Shown here piece by piece: positions 50,186 through 58,241 of a DNA stretch of 64,000 nt. Position 1 is the first letter of the stretch. The number at the start of each line of letters is the position of its first letter. This stretch comes from Solimonas sp. SE-A11 (GTDB lineage Bacteria; Pseudomonadota; Gammaproteobacteria; Nevskiales; Nevskiaceae). A program made the translations under genes and the position numbers. The stretch spans positions 372,001 through 436,000 of the forward strand of contig NZ_JAUASX010000001.1 in the NCBI RefSeq assembly GCF_030345715.1, in the 5' to 3' direction. A model generated the notes under the pieces. It was not told the DNA's origin. It saw only the letters and a program-made list of their open reading frames with translations, and searched no databases.

Positions 50186-50994
50186 CTTCGCTGCCCGAAG
50201 TAGCGGCTCGGCGGCGCGCCCAGCGCGCGGCGGAACATGCTGGTGAAGGCCGCCGGGCTGTCGTAGCCCAGGTCCAGCGCCACGGTGGTCACCGCCTCAC
50301 CCGCCGCCAGCCGCGGCAGCGCCGCGAACAGGCAGGCCTGCTGTTTCCAGGCGGCAAAGCTCATGCCGGTCTGCTCGCGGAACAAGCGCGTGAAGGCGCG
50401 GCGGCTCATCTCCATCGACTCCGCCCACTGGTCGATGTTGTCATGCGGTGTCGGCTGGTCCAGCAGGCGCCGGCAGCGCTTGGCCAGGCGCTGGTCGCGC
50501 GGGAAGGGCAGGGACAACGGCAGCACCGGCAGGCGCGTCATCTCCTGCTGCAGCAAGGCCATGAGCAAGCCGTCGCGGCCCTGCGCGTCGTACTCCAGCG
50601 GCACGTCGATCGATTCACGCAGCAGCTCGCGCATGAGCGGCGACATGCCCACCACCTGGCAGTGCTGCGGCAGGCCCGGTATCGCGTCGGGCCAGACAAA
50701 GGCGCTGTGCGTCTCCATCGGCCCCATGGTCATGTGCACGCTGTGCACCTCGCCGGCCGGCAACCACACTGCCTGCTCAGGCGGCACCACCCAGGCACCG
50801 TGCTCCGTCACCACCATCATCACGCCGGTGGCCCCATAGAGCAGTTGCGAGCGCTTGTGGGAGTGGGGCTGAACCACGTGGCCCGCGACATAGCGGTTGC
50901 CGATCGCCACCACGGCGCTGGCCACCCGGTCGTACAGCGGCTGGTAGTGGACGTCCCACATCTTTTGGCCCGATCTCGACAAAAGCGTGCCCAT
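50182..50994 (-). CDS. AraC-family regulator with cupin domain
   Basis: This 270-aa protein has an N-terminal cupin (about 28-115, GHVVQPHSHKRSQLLYGATGVMMV...WLPAGEVHSV) and a C-terminal HTH_18 domain (DQWAESMEMSRRAFTRLFREQTGMSFAAWKQQ...VALDLGYDSPAAFTSMFRRALGAPPSRYF). It is divergent from a Fsr-type pump, which it probably controls. The dyad GCGTGC-CCAT-GCACGC spans its start codon. Confidence 0.88.
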   Translation of the reverse strand: MGTLLSRSGQKMWDVHYQPLYDRVASAVVAIGNRYVAGHVVQPHSHKRSQLLYGATGVMMVVTEHGAWVVPPEQAVWLPAGEVHSVHMTMGPMETHSAFVWPDAIPGLPQHCQVVGMSPLMRELLRESIDVPLEYDAQGRDGLLMALLQQEMTRLPVLPLSLPFPRDQRLAKRCRRLLDQPTPHDNIDQWAESMEMSRRAFTRLFREQTGMSFAAWKQQACLFAALPRLAAGEAVTTVALDLGYDSPAAFTSMFRRALGAPPSRYFGQRS

Positions 50995-51000
50995 GCACGC
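50985..51000. promoter_or_regulatory. Dyad GCGTGC-N4-GCACGC at the AraC start
   Basis: Perfect six-base arms are centred on the araC-type start codon, in the divergent region with the MFS gene. It is a possible autoregulatory site. Confidence 0.35.
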
Positions 51001-51082
51001 AAGCGGGACAGATCATAGCGCGTAATCTGCCGCGCCATCGTCGGGAGCCGTTCTGCTCCCGGCCCGATACGGAGAGTTTTCC

Positions 51083-52300
51083 ATGCGTGACATCGCCGCT
51101 GCGCCGCAGGCGCAGCCCTCGGCCGAAAGCACCGCCTTCGGCATCATCGCCGCGATCAGCTTCTGCCATCTGCTCAACGACATGATGCAGTCGCTGCTGC
51201 CCTCGATCTATCCGATCCTGAAGGACTCGCACGGCCTCACGTTCGGCCAGATCGGCATGCTCACCTTCGTCTACCAGGTCACCGCCTCGCTGCTGCAGCC
51301 GCTGATCGGCCACTACACCGACCGCAAGCCGCAGCCCTACTCGCTGGTGATCGGCATGGGCTTCACCCTGGTGGGCCTGCTGGGCCTGGCCTATGCCAGT
51401 GGCTTCGCCACGCTGCTGGTGGCCGCCGCCCTGGTCGGCACCGGCTCCTCGGTGTTCCACCCGGAGTCCTCGCGCGTGGCGCGCATGGCCTCGGGCGGCA
51501 AGCACGGCCTGGCGCAGTCGCTGTTCCAGGTGGGCGGCAACGCCGGCTCCGCCATCGGCCCGCTGCTAGCTGCCTTCATCGTGCTGCCCTACGGCCAGCA
51601 CAGCGTCGCCTGGTTCTCCCTGTTCGCGCTGCTGGGCATGCTGCTGCTGTGGAACGTCGGCCTGTGGACCGCGCGCCATGGCCTGGCGCGGCTCAAGCCG
51701 CGCGCCTCGCAGGCCGCCGCCGCCCTGGTGCCGCTGTCACGCCGCCGTTTGATCCTGGCCGTGGGCGTGCTGCTGGCGCTGATCTTCTCCAAGTTCTTCT
51801 ACATGGCCAGCATCACCAGCTACTACACCTTCTACCTGATCGAGCGCTTCGGCGTGTCGGTGCAGTCGGCGCAGTTGCACCTGTTCCTGTTCCTGGGCGC
51901 GGTGGCCGCCGGCACGCTGGCGGGCGGCCCGCTGGGTGACCGCTTCGGCCGAAAGCCGATCATCTGGGTGTCCATCCTCGGCGTGCTGCCGTTCAGCCTG
52001 CTGCTGCCGCATGCCAGCCTGTTCTGGACCAGCGTGCTGACCGTGCCCATCGGCTTCATCCTGGCCTCCGCCTTCCCGGCCATCGTGGTCTACGCGCAGG
52101 AACTGCTGCCGGGCCGCACCGGCACCGTGGCCGGCCTGTTCTTCGGCTTCGCCTTCGGCATGGGCGGCGTCGGCGCCGCCGTGCTGGGCCTGCTGGCGGA
52201 CGCCACCAGCATCGGCTTCGTCTACCAGGTCTGCGCCTTCCTGCCAGCCATCGGCCTGCTGACGGTGCTGCTGCCGGAGACGCGGGAAGCTCGGGGCTGA
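51083..52300 (+). CDS. fsr: MFS efflux pump, fosmidomycin-resistance (Fsr) type
   Basis: This 405-aa protein has 12 membrane helices with the Fsr signature region SFCHLLNDMMQSLLPSIYPILKDSHGLTFGQIGMLTFVYQVTASLLQPLIGHYTDRKP (motif A variant), FHPESSRVARMASGGKHGLAQSLFQVGGNAGSAIGPL and GPLGDRFGRKP. Fsr pumps export fosmidomycin and other drugs. GGAGAG lies six bases before the ATG. It is divergent from an AraC regulator. Confidence 0.88.
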   Translation: MRDIAAAPQAQPSAESTAFGIIAAISFCHLLNDMMQSLLPSIYPILKDSHGLTFGQIGMLTFVYQVTASLLQPLIGHYTDRKPQPYSLVIGMGFTLVGLLGLAYASGFATLLVAAALVGTGSSVFHPESSRVARMASGGKHGLAQSLFQVGGNAGSAIGPLLAAFIVLPYGQHSVAWFSLFALLGMLLLWNVGLWTARHGLARLKPRASQAAAALVPLSRRRLILAVGVLLALIFSKFFYMASITSYYTFYLIERFGVSVQSAQLHLFLFLGAVAAGTLAGGPLGDRFGRKPIIWVSILGVLPFSLLLPHASLFWTSVLTVPIGFILASAFPAIVVYAQELLPGRTGTVAGLFFGFAFGMGGVGAAVLGLLADATSIGFVYQVCAFLPAIGLLTVLLPETREARG

Positions 52301-52329
52301 GCGAGCGTTGGTTCACCGCGAGGGTTCAG

Positions 52330-52370
52330 ATTGCCGTTCGCACTGAGCCTGTCGAAGTGCGGGCGGCAAT
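52330..52370. repeat. Dispersed palindromic repeat (core GAGCCTGTCGAA)
   Basis: Arms ATTGCCG/CGGCAAT plus inner GCACT/AGTGC enclose GAGCCTGTCGA. It is the same family as 11414-11458 and lies just after the Fsr-type pump. Confidence 0.75.
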
Positions 52371-52389
52371 CCACTAACTGCGGTGGCGG

Positions 52390-52422
52390 CCGTTCATGCT
52401 TCGGCAGGCTCTGCATGAACGG
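52390..52422. repeat. Dispersed palindromic repeat, opposite orientation
   Basis: Perfect arms CCGTTCATGC/GCATGAACGG enclose TTCGGCAGGCT, the complement-type core. It lies 20 bp after the repeat at 52330, so the two face each other. Confidence 0.7.
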
Positions 52423-52515
52423 CTGAAGCTGCGGAAATCACCCGAACCAGTGAGGCAGGCTCACCAGCCGCGCCCTAGGATGCCGGTCATTCCCTGACCA
52501 ACCCCCGTTCCGACC

Positions 52516-53667
52516 ATGGCCTTCGCAGACACCAACAGCGCCGAGCTCGCCTCCTGGCGCGACACCGTCATCCGCTTCCTCGCCGACGAGGTGGAGCCCC
52601 ACTACGAGAAGTGGGAGAAGGCCGGCATCGTGCCTCGCGAGCTGTACGGCAAGCTCGGCGCCGCCGGCCTGCTGTGCGTGGACCTGCCCGAGGAATACGG
52701 CGGCAGCGCCGCGCCGCTGGCCTTCTCCTTCGCCATCGCCGAGGAGAGCGCGCGACTGGGCTACATGTCGCTGACCTCCAACATGATGATGCACTCCGAC
52801 ATCGTCGCCCCCTACATCCTGCACCTGGGCACGCAGACGCAGAAGCAGAAGTACCTGCCGCGCATGGCCAGTGGCGAATGCTTCGGCGCCCTGGCCATGA
52901 CCGAGCCCGGCACCGGCTCCGACCTGCAGGCCATCCGCACCTCCGCCGTGCCGGACGGCGACGGCTGGCGCCTCAACGGCTCCAAGACCTTCATCACCAA
53001 CGGCCAGCACGCCGGCGTGGTGATCGTCGCCGCCAAGACCGACACCAAGGCCGGCGCCAAGGGCATGACCCTGTTCCTGGTGGACACCGAGCTGCCCGGC
53101 TTCCGCCGCGGCCGCAACCTGGAGAAGATCGGCATGCACGCCGCCGACACCTCCGAGCTGTTCTTCGACGACGTACGCCTGGGTTCCGACGCCGTGCTGG
53201 GTCGCATCGGCGGCGGCTTCGGCCACCTGATCGACGAGCTGCCACGCGAGCGCCTGATGCTGGCCGTGGCCGCCGTCGCCCACGCCGAGGGCGCCCTGCA
53301 GCGCACCATCGAATACGTCACCAGCCGCAAGGCTTTCGGCCAGACCGTCGCCAGCTTCCAGAACACCCGCTTCGAGCTGGCCAAGGTCAAGACCGACATC
53401 GAGACCACGCGCGCCTTCTACGAGAAGTGCTGCCGCCTGTATGAAGAAGGCAAGCTCGACGTGCCCACCGCCGCCGTGCTCAAGCTCGCCAGCAGCGAGA
53501 TGGAAGGCCGCGTGGTGGATGCCTGCCTGCAGCTCTTCGGCGGCTACGGCTACATGGCCGAGTACCCGATCTCGCGCTACTGGACCGACGCGCGCGTGCA
53601 GCGCATCTACGGCGGCACCAACGAGATCATGAAGGAAGTGATCGCGCGCTCGCTGGTCGGCCGCTGA
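52516..53667 (+). CDS. Acyl-CoA dehydrogenase
   Basis: This 383-aa protein has the full ACAD fold: DLPEEYGGSAA, AMTEPGTGSDLQAIRT, GWRLNGSKTFITNG, SRKAFGQTVASFQNTRF and the C-terminal LQLFGGYGYMAEYPISRYWTDARVQRIYGGTNEIM, with the catalytic Glu equivalent in GGTNEIMKE. It oxidises acyl-CoA to enoyl-CoA and feeds electrons to ETF. Chain length or substrate class is not visible. There is no coupled gene; it is flanked by palindromic repeats. Confidence 0.9.
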   Translation: MAFADTNSAELASWRDTVIRFLADEVEPHYEKWEKAGIVPRELYGKLGAAGLLCVDLPEEYGGSAAPLAFSFAIAEESARLGYMSLTSNMMMHSDIVAPYILHLGTQTQKQKYLPRMASGECFGALAMTEPGTGSDLQAIRTSAVPDGDGWRLNGSKTFITNGQHAGVVIVAAKTDTKAGAKGMTLFLVDTELPGFRRGRNLEKIGMHAADTSELFFDDVRLGSDAVLGRIGGGFGHLIDELPRERLMLAVAAVAHAEGALQRTIEYVTSRKAFGQTVASFQNTRFELAKVKTDIETTRAFYEKCCRLYEEGKLDVPTAAVLKLASSEMEGRVVDACLQLFGGYGYMAEYPISRYWTDARVQRIYGGTNEIMKEVIARSLVGR

Positions 53668-53680
53668 ACCGCGAACCCCT

Positions 53681-53739
53681 GGAAATCCGCTCGTGCTGAT
53701 CTTGAGCCTGTCGAAGGATCGAAGCGCGGGCGGATTTCC
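53681..53739. repeat. Dispersed palindromic repeat (core GAGCCTGTCGAA), long form
   Basis: Outer arms GGAAATCCGC/GCGGATTTCC enclose GATC...GATC and the TTGAGCCTGTCGAA core. It lies 14 bp after the acyl-CoA dehydrogenase stop codon. The next hairpin, ACCCC/GGGGT, follows within 20 bp. Confidence 0.75.
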
Positions 53740-53760
53740 TTGCCACCCCGCAGGGGTTGC

Positions 53761-54351
53761 CTAGCGCTTGGCCCAGGCCAGCGCATCTTCCAGCCGGTCG
53801 TTGCCCCAGAACAGCTCGCTGCCGGCCACCAGCGACGGCGCGCCAAAGACTCCCAGGCGGATCGCCTCGTCGGTCTGTGTCGCCAGCTTCTGCTTGGACT
53901 CCGGCGCCTGCGCCGCCGTCAGTACGGTTGCCGCATCGCTGACGCCCGCCTGCACCAGGCAATCCGCGATCACCGCGGCGTCCGCGATGTCGTGGTCCTG
54001 CGCGAAGTTCGCCGTGTACACCGCGCGGACGAAGGCCGGCAGCCAAGGCTCTCCGGAGAAGCGACAAGCCACCCGCGCTGCCAGCAGGCCGTTGCGCGGG
54101 AACGTGGATGGGCGCCGCAGCGACAGGCCCAGCTTTTCGCAGCCACGTTCCATGTCGCGCCACATGTACTGGCCCTTCACCGGGTAGAGGTTGAAGGGTG
54201 AATCGTTCCAGCCCTGGCTCTTGAAGATCGGCCCCAGCAGGAACACGCGCCACTCCAGCTCCACCCCGGCCTGCGCGGCGGCCTGCTCGACGCGCATCGC
54301 CGTGAGATAGGAATAGGTGCTGGCGAATTCGAACCAGAATTGCAGTTTCAT
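53761..54351 (-). CDS. DsbA-family 2-hydroxychromene-2-carboxylate isomerase-like protein
   Basis: This 196-aa protein starts KLQFWFEFASTYSYLTAMRV, with Ser (FASTYSY) at the glutathione-contact position and no CxxC. It ends GVFGAPSLVAGSELFWGNDRLEDALAWA, the cis-Pro loop of the fold. It is about half the size of the tandem protein at 22372. A glutathione-dependent isomerase role is expected; neither catechol nor naphthalene genes are near. Confidence 0.87.
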   Translation of the reverse strand: MKLQFWFEFASTYSYLTAMRVEQAAAQAGVELEWRVFLLGPIFKSQGWNDSPFNLYPVKGQYMWRDMERGCEKLGLSLRRPSTFPRNGLLAARVACRFSGEPWLPAFVRAVYTANFAQDHDIADAAVIADCLVQAGVSDAATVLTAAQAPESKQKLATQTDEAIRLGVFGAPSLVAGSELFWGNDRLEDALAWAKR

Positions 54352-54381
54352 CGCTCGTATCGTCCTGGACGGGCCGACAGC

Positions 54382-54780
54382 TTAACGGGCCTGGCGCAGC
54401 AGCCGCAGGATCGCCAACGCGATACCCAGGATGAACAGGCACAGGCTCCACATCATCGCCTGCGCCATCAGACCCCAATCGGCGTAGACACCGACGACGC
54501 CGGCCGTGAGCAGAGCCAGCCCCTGGCCGCCGTTGCTGACCAGGCCCATGCGCAGCACCCCGCGCGGAAACTCACCACGCCGTGCCTGCTCGATGCCGCC
54601 GTAGTAGCCCGCCAGCAGAGCCAGCGTGGAGAGGCCGTAGAGTCGCAGGAACAGCATCGTCGGCTGCGGTGGAAAGCCCAGCCACTCGTACAAGGCGGCT
54701 GGCGCCAGCAGCATCGGCAGTGCCGCCGCCAGCGCGGTGCCCACGATCTTGATCCACAGCAGGCGGATCACGCGGCTCAT
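54382..54780 (-). CDS. Hypothetical four-helix membrane protein
   Basis: This 132-aa protein has four hydrophobic segments (TALAAALPMLLAPAALYEWLG, FLRLYGLSTLALLAGYYGG, LALLTAGVVGVYADWGLM, MMWSLCLFILGIALAILRLL). It overlaps the dienelactone hydrolase stop by four bases (ATGA), so it is translated with it. Function unknown. Confidence 0.78.
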   Translation of the reverse strand: MSRVIRLLWIKIVGTALAAALPMLLAPAALYEWLGFPPQPTMLFLRLYGLSTLALLAGYYGGIEQARRGEFPRGVLRMGLVSNGGQGLALLTAGVVGVYADWGLMAQAMMWSLCLFILGIALAILRLLRQAR

Positions 54781-55610
54781 GCCGTAGCTCCCGCAACCTG
54801 AAGTCGGCTCCGGAAGAAATCCAGGATCTCATCGCGTGCGGCCACGGTGGGTTGCCCGACCTCGTCGACCAAGTGCGCCGTCACCACGCTGTGCGGGCTG
54901 GCCACGATCTTGGCGAAGAAGGGCGGCGGCTCCGGATGTGCTGCTTCGTCCGGCAGCACGCGCGCCACGAAGCGCGGCCCCAGGGCCGCGCCCAGCGCCG
55001 CGAAGCGTTCCGCGCGGCAATGCCGGTCGCCGGCGAAGCGGTAGGCCATCACCGTCAGGTCCTCGCGCTCCAGGCGTTCACGCACCAGCGCCAGGTCTTC
55101 CGGCGGGATATCGAGCGCGGTGGGCTGGTCCATCGGCATCGAGGGCTGGCAGACCACCGGGGCGACGGTGGCCGGCTCCAGCATCAGCGACAGCGCGAAG
55201 TTGCCGGTGAAGCACATGCCGATGGCGCCCACGCCCGGCCCGCCGCATTCGCCATGCGCCAGCCGCGCCAGCGCCCGCAGCCAGCGCGTCACCGGGCTGC
55301 TGCCCGCCGCCAGCCCGCGGAACTCCGCGCTGATGCAGGTGCGGCGGAACACCGCCACGCCTTCCTCCGCGCCCGGCACCGCGCCGTCGCGCCCGAACAG
55401 AGAGGGCATGTAGACCCTGAACCCGGCATCACGCACCCATCGGGCGAAGCGCGCCACCTGCGGGCTGATGCCCGGCATCTCCGTCATCACGATCACCGCC
55501 GGGCCTTGCCCCGAGACGTAGACCGCCTTCTCCACCCCTTCCAGCGTCAGCGGCCGCCGCTCGAAATCGTCCAGCGGATCGTCCACGTCCATCCTGCCTG
55601 CGTTGCCCAT
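54777..55610 (-). CDS. Dienelactone hydrolase family protein
   Basis: This 277-aa protein has GPAVIVMTEMPGISPQVARFARWVRDAGFRVYMPSLFGR and the nucleophile region GAIGMCFTGNFALSLM, where Cys (GMCFTG) takes the serine position as in true DLH. A late Asp/His pair is not clearly located. ATG 55610 has AGGAGG upstream. Substrates other than dienelactone are common in this family. Confidence 0.85.
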   Translation of the reverse strand: MGNAGRMDVDDPLDDFERRPLTLEGVEKAVYVSGQGPAVIVMTEMPGISPQVARFARWVRDAGFRVYMPSLFGRDGAVPGAEEGVAVFRRTCISAEFRGLAAGSSPVTRWLRALARLAHGECGGPGVGAIGMCFTGNFALSLMLEPATVAPVVCQPSMPMDQPTALDIPPEDLALVRERLEREDLTVMAYRFAGDRHCRAERFAALGAALGPRFVARVLPDEAAHPEPPPFFAKIVASPHSVVTAHLVDEVGQPTVAARDEILDFFRSRLQVAGATA

Positions 55611-55712
55611 GCATCCTCCTGGCGGCCGGGTCATTGCGGCCGGTTTGTATTGCAGCCGTTGCAGGGCCAGAATGGCAGTGTCCGATAAGACTGTTTTAAG
55701 GCGTAATCAGAC

Positions 55713-56690
55713 ATGCGTGATTTCACCGTCCTGGTGCTGGAAGGAGCCTATGCCAGCAGCGTTGCCCTGACCCAGGACATGCTGGCCACCGCTGCCAGCC
55801 TGGCCGCTCGCGCCCGCGTGCCGGCACCGCGCTGGCGGGTCTGCTCGCTCGACGGTGGCAGCGTGGCCCTGCAGGGCGGACTGAGCATCGAGACCACGCG
55901 CCTGCCGGTGCGCAGCCGCGACGACCGCTCCACCTGGGTGCTGCCGGGCCTGGGCATGGGCACTCCCACGCTGCTGGCCCGGCGCCTGGCGCGCGAGGAT
56001 TTGCCGCGCGCCGCCGCCGCCCTGCAGCGGCATGCGCGCGGCGGTGGCGCAGTGGCGGCCTCGTGCTCCTCGGTGTTCGTGCTGCAGGCGGCCGGCCTGC
56101 TGGAAGGACGCCGTGCGACCACCACCTGGTGGCTGGCGCCCTTGCTGCAGCAGAAGGAACCCGCTTGCCGGGTCGACGCCGACCGCATGGTCTGCGCCGA
56201 CGGCCCCGTCACCACCGCCGGGGCCGCACTGGCGCAGACCGACCTGATGCTGCACCTGCTGCGACAGCGCTGTGGCGCCGTCCTGGCCGACGCCGTGTGC
56301 CGCGCGTTGCTGATCGATGGCCGCCAGGCCCAGGCACCTTTCATCGTCCCGGAGCTGCTCGCCAGTGGCGACGACCTGGTCGCGCGTCTCGCCGCGCGCG
56401 TGGAGAAAGCCCTGCCCGCCGCGCCCAGCGTCGCCGCGTTGGCGGACGAGCTCTGCATGTCGGAGCGCTCGCTATCGCGCCACGTGCACCGAGCCACCGG
56501 CAAGAGCACGCAGGCGCTGGTGCAGAGCGTGCGCCTGCGCCGCGCCCGCGCCTTGCTGGAAGGCAGCCGCATGACCGTGGACCAGGTAGCGGCGGCCGTG
56601 GGCTACCAGGACGCCACCGCCCTGCGCCGCCTGATGAAGAAGGTGGCGGGTGCCAACCCCAGCCGTTATCGCCGCGTGGTCGCGGCCTAG
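55713..56690 (+). CDS. GlxA-type AraC regulator (DJ-1 domain plus HTH)
   Basis: This 325-aa protein has an N-terminal DJ-1/PfpI-like domain (FTVLVLEGAYASSVALTQDML...GGGAVAASCSSVFVLQAAGLLEGRRATTTWWLAP, Cys in AASCSS) and an AraC HTH (ALADELCMSERSLSRHVHRATGKSTQALVQSVRLRRARALLEGSRMTVDQVAAAVGYQDATALRRLM). It probably controls the divergent dienelactone hydrolase operon. Confidence 0.9.
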   Translation: MRDFTVLVLEGAYASSVALTQDMLATAASLAARARVPAPRWRVCSLDGGSVALQGGLSIETTRLPVRSRDDRSTWVLPGLGMGTPTLLARRLAREDLPRAAAALQRHARGGGAVAASCSSVFVLQAAGLLEGRRATTTWWLAPLLQQKEPACRVDADRMVCADGPVTTAGAALAQTDLMLHLLRQRCGAVLADAVCRALLIDGRQAQAPFIVPELLASGDDLVARLAARVEKALPAAPSVAALADELCMSERSLSRHVHRATGKSTQALVQSVRLRRARALLEGSRMTVDQVAAAVGYQDATALRRLMKKVAGANPSRYRRVVAA

Positions 56691-56725
56691 CGGGAACTTC
56701 GCGCGGCTGCGCGGTCCAAGCGCCC

Positions 56726-57271
56726 ATGAGTGCCGCCCCCTCCATCGACATGCAGATCGCCTCCAGCCGCGATCTGAGCGCTGCGCAACGGCAGGAAATC
56801 CTGGTGCTGTGCTCCGCCGCCTACGAGGAAGACTTCTCCGCCTACCTGGAGATGCTCGATCCCGCCATGCACCTGCTGGTGTACGCCGACGGCCTGCTGG
56901 TGAGCCATGGCGCCTGGGTGGAGCGCGAGTTGCGCGCCGAGGCTTATGGCCGCCTGCGTTGTGCCTACGTCGAAGCCATCGCCACCTTGCCGGAGCAGCA
57001 GGGCAGGGGCTATGGCAGCTTGGTGCTGTCGCGGATGCCCTCGCTGTTCGACGACTACGACATCGCCGTGCTGTCACCCTCCGCCGAGGCGTTCTACCAG
57101 CGCCTGGGCTGGGAAACCTGGCAGGGTGCGCTGTCCTATCGAAGCCCGGAGGGCGAGGAGATCGCCACGCCGGAGGAGCAGGTCATGATCCACCGCCTGC
57201 CGCGTACGCCGGCGTGGCTGGATACGCGCACCGCGCTGAGCGTGGACTGGCGTCCCCTGGAAGTCTGGTGA
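56726..57271 (+). CDS. GNAT acetyltransferase resembling aminoglycoside AAC(2')
   Basis: This 181-aa protein has the acetyl-CoA loop EQQGRGYGSLVLSRM and the order and ending of AAC(2')-I enzymes: LLVSHGAWVERELRAEAYGRLRCAYVEAIATL, LSPSAEAFYQRLGWETWQG and the C-terminal LSVDWRPLEVW (AAC(2')-Ic ends in a DWRAGDVW type). It may acetylate aminoglycosides or a cellular amine. ATG 56726 has no strong Shine-Dalgarno. Confidence 0.78.
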   Translation: MSAAPSIDMQIASSRDLSAAQRQEILVLCSAAYEEDFSAYLEMLDPAMHLLVYADGLLVSHGAWVERELRAEAYGRLRCAYVEAIATLPEQQGRGYGSLVLSRMPSLFDDYDIAVLSPSAEAFYQRLGWETWQGALSYRSPEGEEIATPEEQVMIHRLPRTPAWLDTRTALSVDWRPLEVW

Positions 57272-57275
57272 GCCC

Positions 57276-58178
57276 TCAGCGTCCCACCGGGATGCGCGCC
57301 GCCGGCGTCGGGCTGCCCTCGGAGGTGATCAGCAGCGCGCGGCCATCCGCCGTCCAGGTCACCGCCTCGATCTGCGGATAATCCGGCAGGTCCAGCGCGC
57401 GCGGCGCCCGCCGCAGCGCCTCAGCCCAGGTCTGGCCGTTACTGCGCTCGTAGAGATAGGCCCGCGTCAGCGTCACCATCGCCAGGCGGGTGCCGGAGGG
57501 GTCGAAGTCCATGCCCGTCACCCAGTTGATGGCCTCCGGGTTTTCCGCGCCGGCCGGCGCGCGTGGGATGTTGATCTCGCCCAGGGCCTCGGCAATCACC
57601 AGCGGCAGGGCAGGGCGCAGCGGTACGCGATACAGCCGCGGCACCGCGTCGCGCTTGCTCAGCAGGTAGATGAAGCCCTCCTGAGCATCCACCGTCACCG
57701 ACTCGCAATCGCGCGGGCCGTCCGGGTAGGCCATCAGGATCGTGCGCACTGGCGACGCACGCAGCTCCGGCACCGTGCCGGCCGGCAATTCGGGTTCGTT
57801 GGCGACATACAGCGTCAGCAGCGGCCGGATCGCGCCGTTGTCGCCGATGTCCGCCAGCAGCAGCCGCGGCGCGCCATCCTCGGTGAAGGAGCTCATGTCC
57901 TCCCAGTCGAGATTGATCGTGCCGCTCAGCGTCAGCGTGCCGCGCAAGCGGCCCGTCTCGTCGAAGGCATAGGTTGCCGTGGGGCCGCCGCTGTCGTTGT
58001 GGCTCCAGTACAGGCCGGCCTCGCGCTGCGAGCGCGCCAGGCCCGAGGACTCGGTCAGCGCCGGAGCGTCGATCTGGAACTCCCGGAGGCTGCCGCCACC
58101 ATCGACCTCATTGCTGTTCGAGCAGGACGCGAGCGCGAGTGTAAGGGCCAGGCCGGCCAGGCGCAGCGACAGAGTCAT
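57276..58178 (-). CDS. Propeller-like lipoprotein
   Basis: This 300-aa protein has a lipoprotein signal (LALTLALASC) and a repeating beta pattern (SSGLARSQREAGLYWSHNDSGGPTATYAFDETGRLRGTLTL, DWEDMSSF, DCESVTVDAQEGFIYLLSKR, GMDFDPSGTRLAMVTLTRAYLYERSN), suggesting a beta-propeller. Asp/Asn in HNDSGG and DWED may bind a metal. Function unknown. Confidence 0.8.
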   Translation of the reverse strand: MTLSLRLAGLALTLALASCSNSNEVDGGGSLREFQIDAPALTESSGLARSQREAGLYWSHNDSGGPTATYAFDETGRLRGTLTLSGTINLDWEDMSSFTEDGAPRLLLADIGDNGAIRPLLTLYVANEPELPAGTVPELRASPVRTILMAYPDGPRDCESVTVDAQEGFIYLLSKRDAVPRLYRVPLRPALPLVIAEALGEINIPRAPAGAENPEAINWVTGMDFDPSGTRLAMVTLTRAYLYERSNGQTWAEALRRAPRALDLPDYPQIEAVTWTADGRALLITSEGSPTPAARIPVGR

Positions 58179-58241
58179 GGAGGTCCCCGATGGAAAAGCC
58201 CGCCACGCTAGCGGAGGCGTTTGACCGCCGCGTGACAGCCT

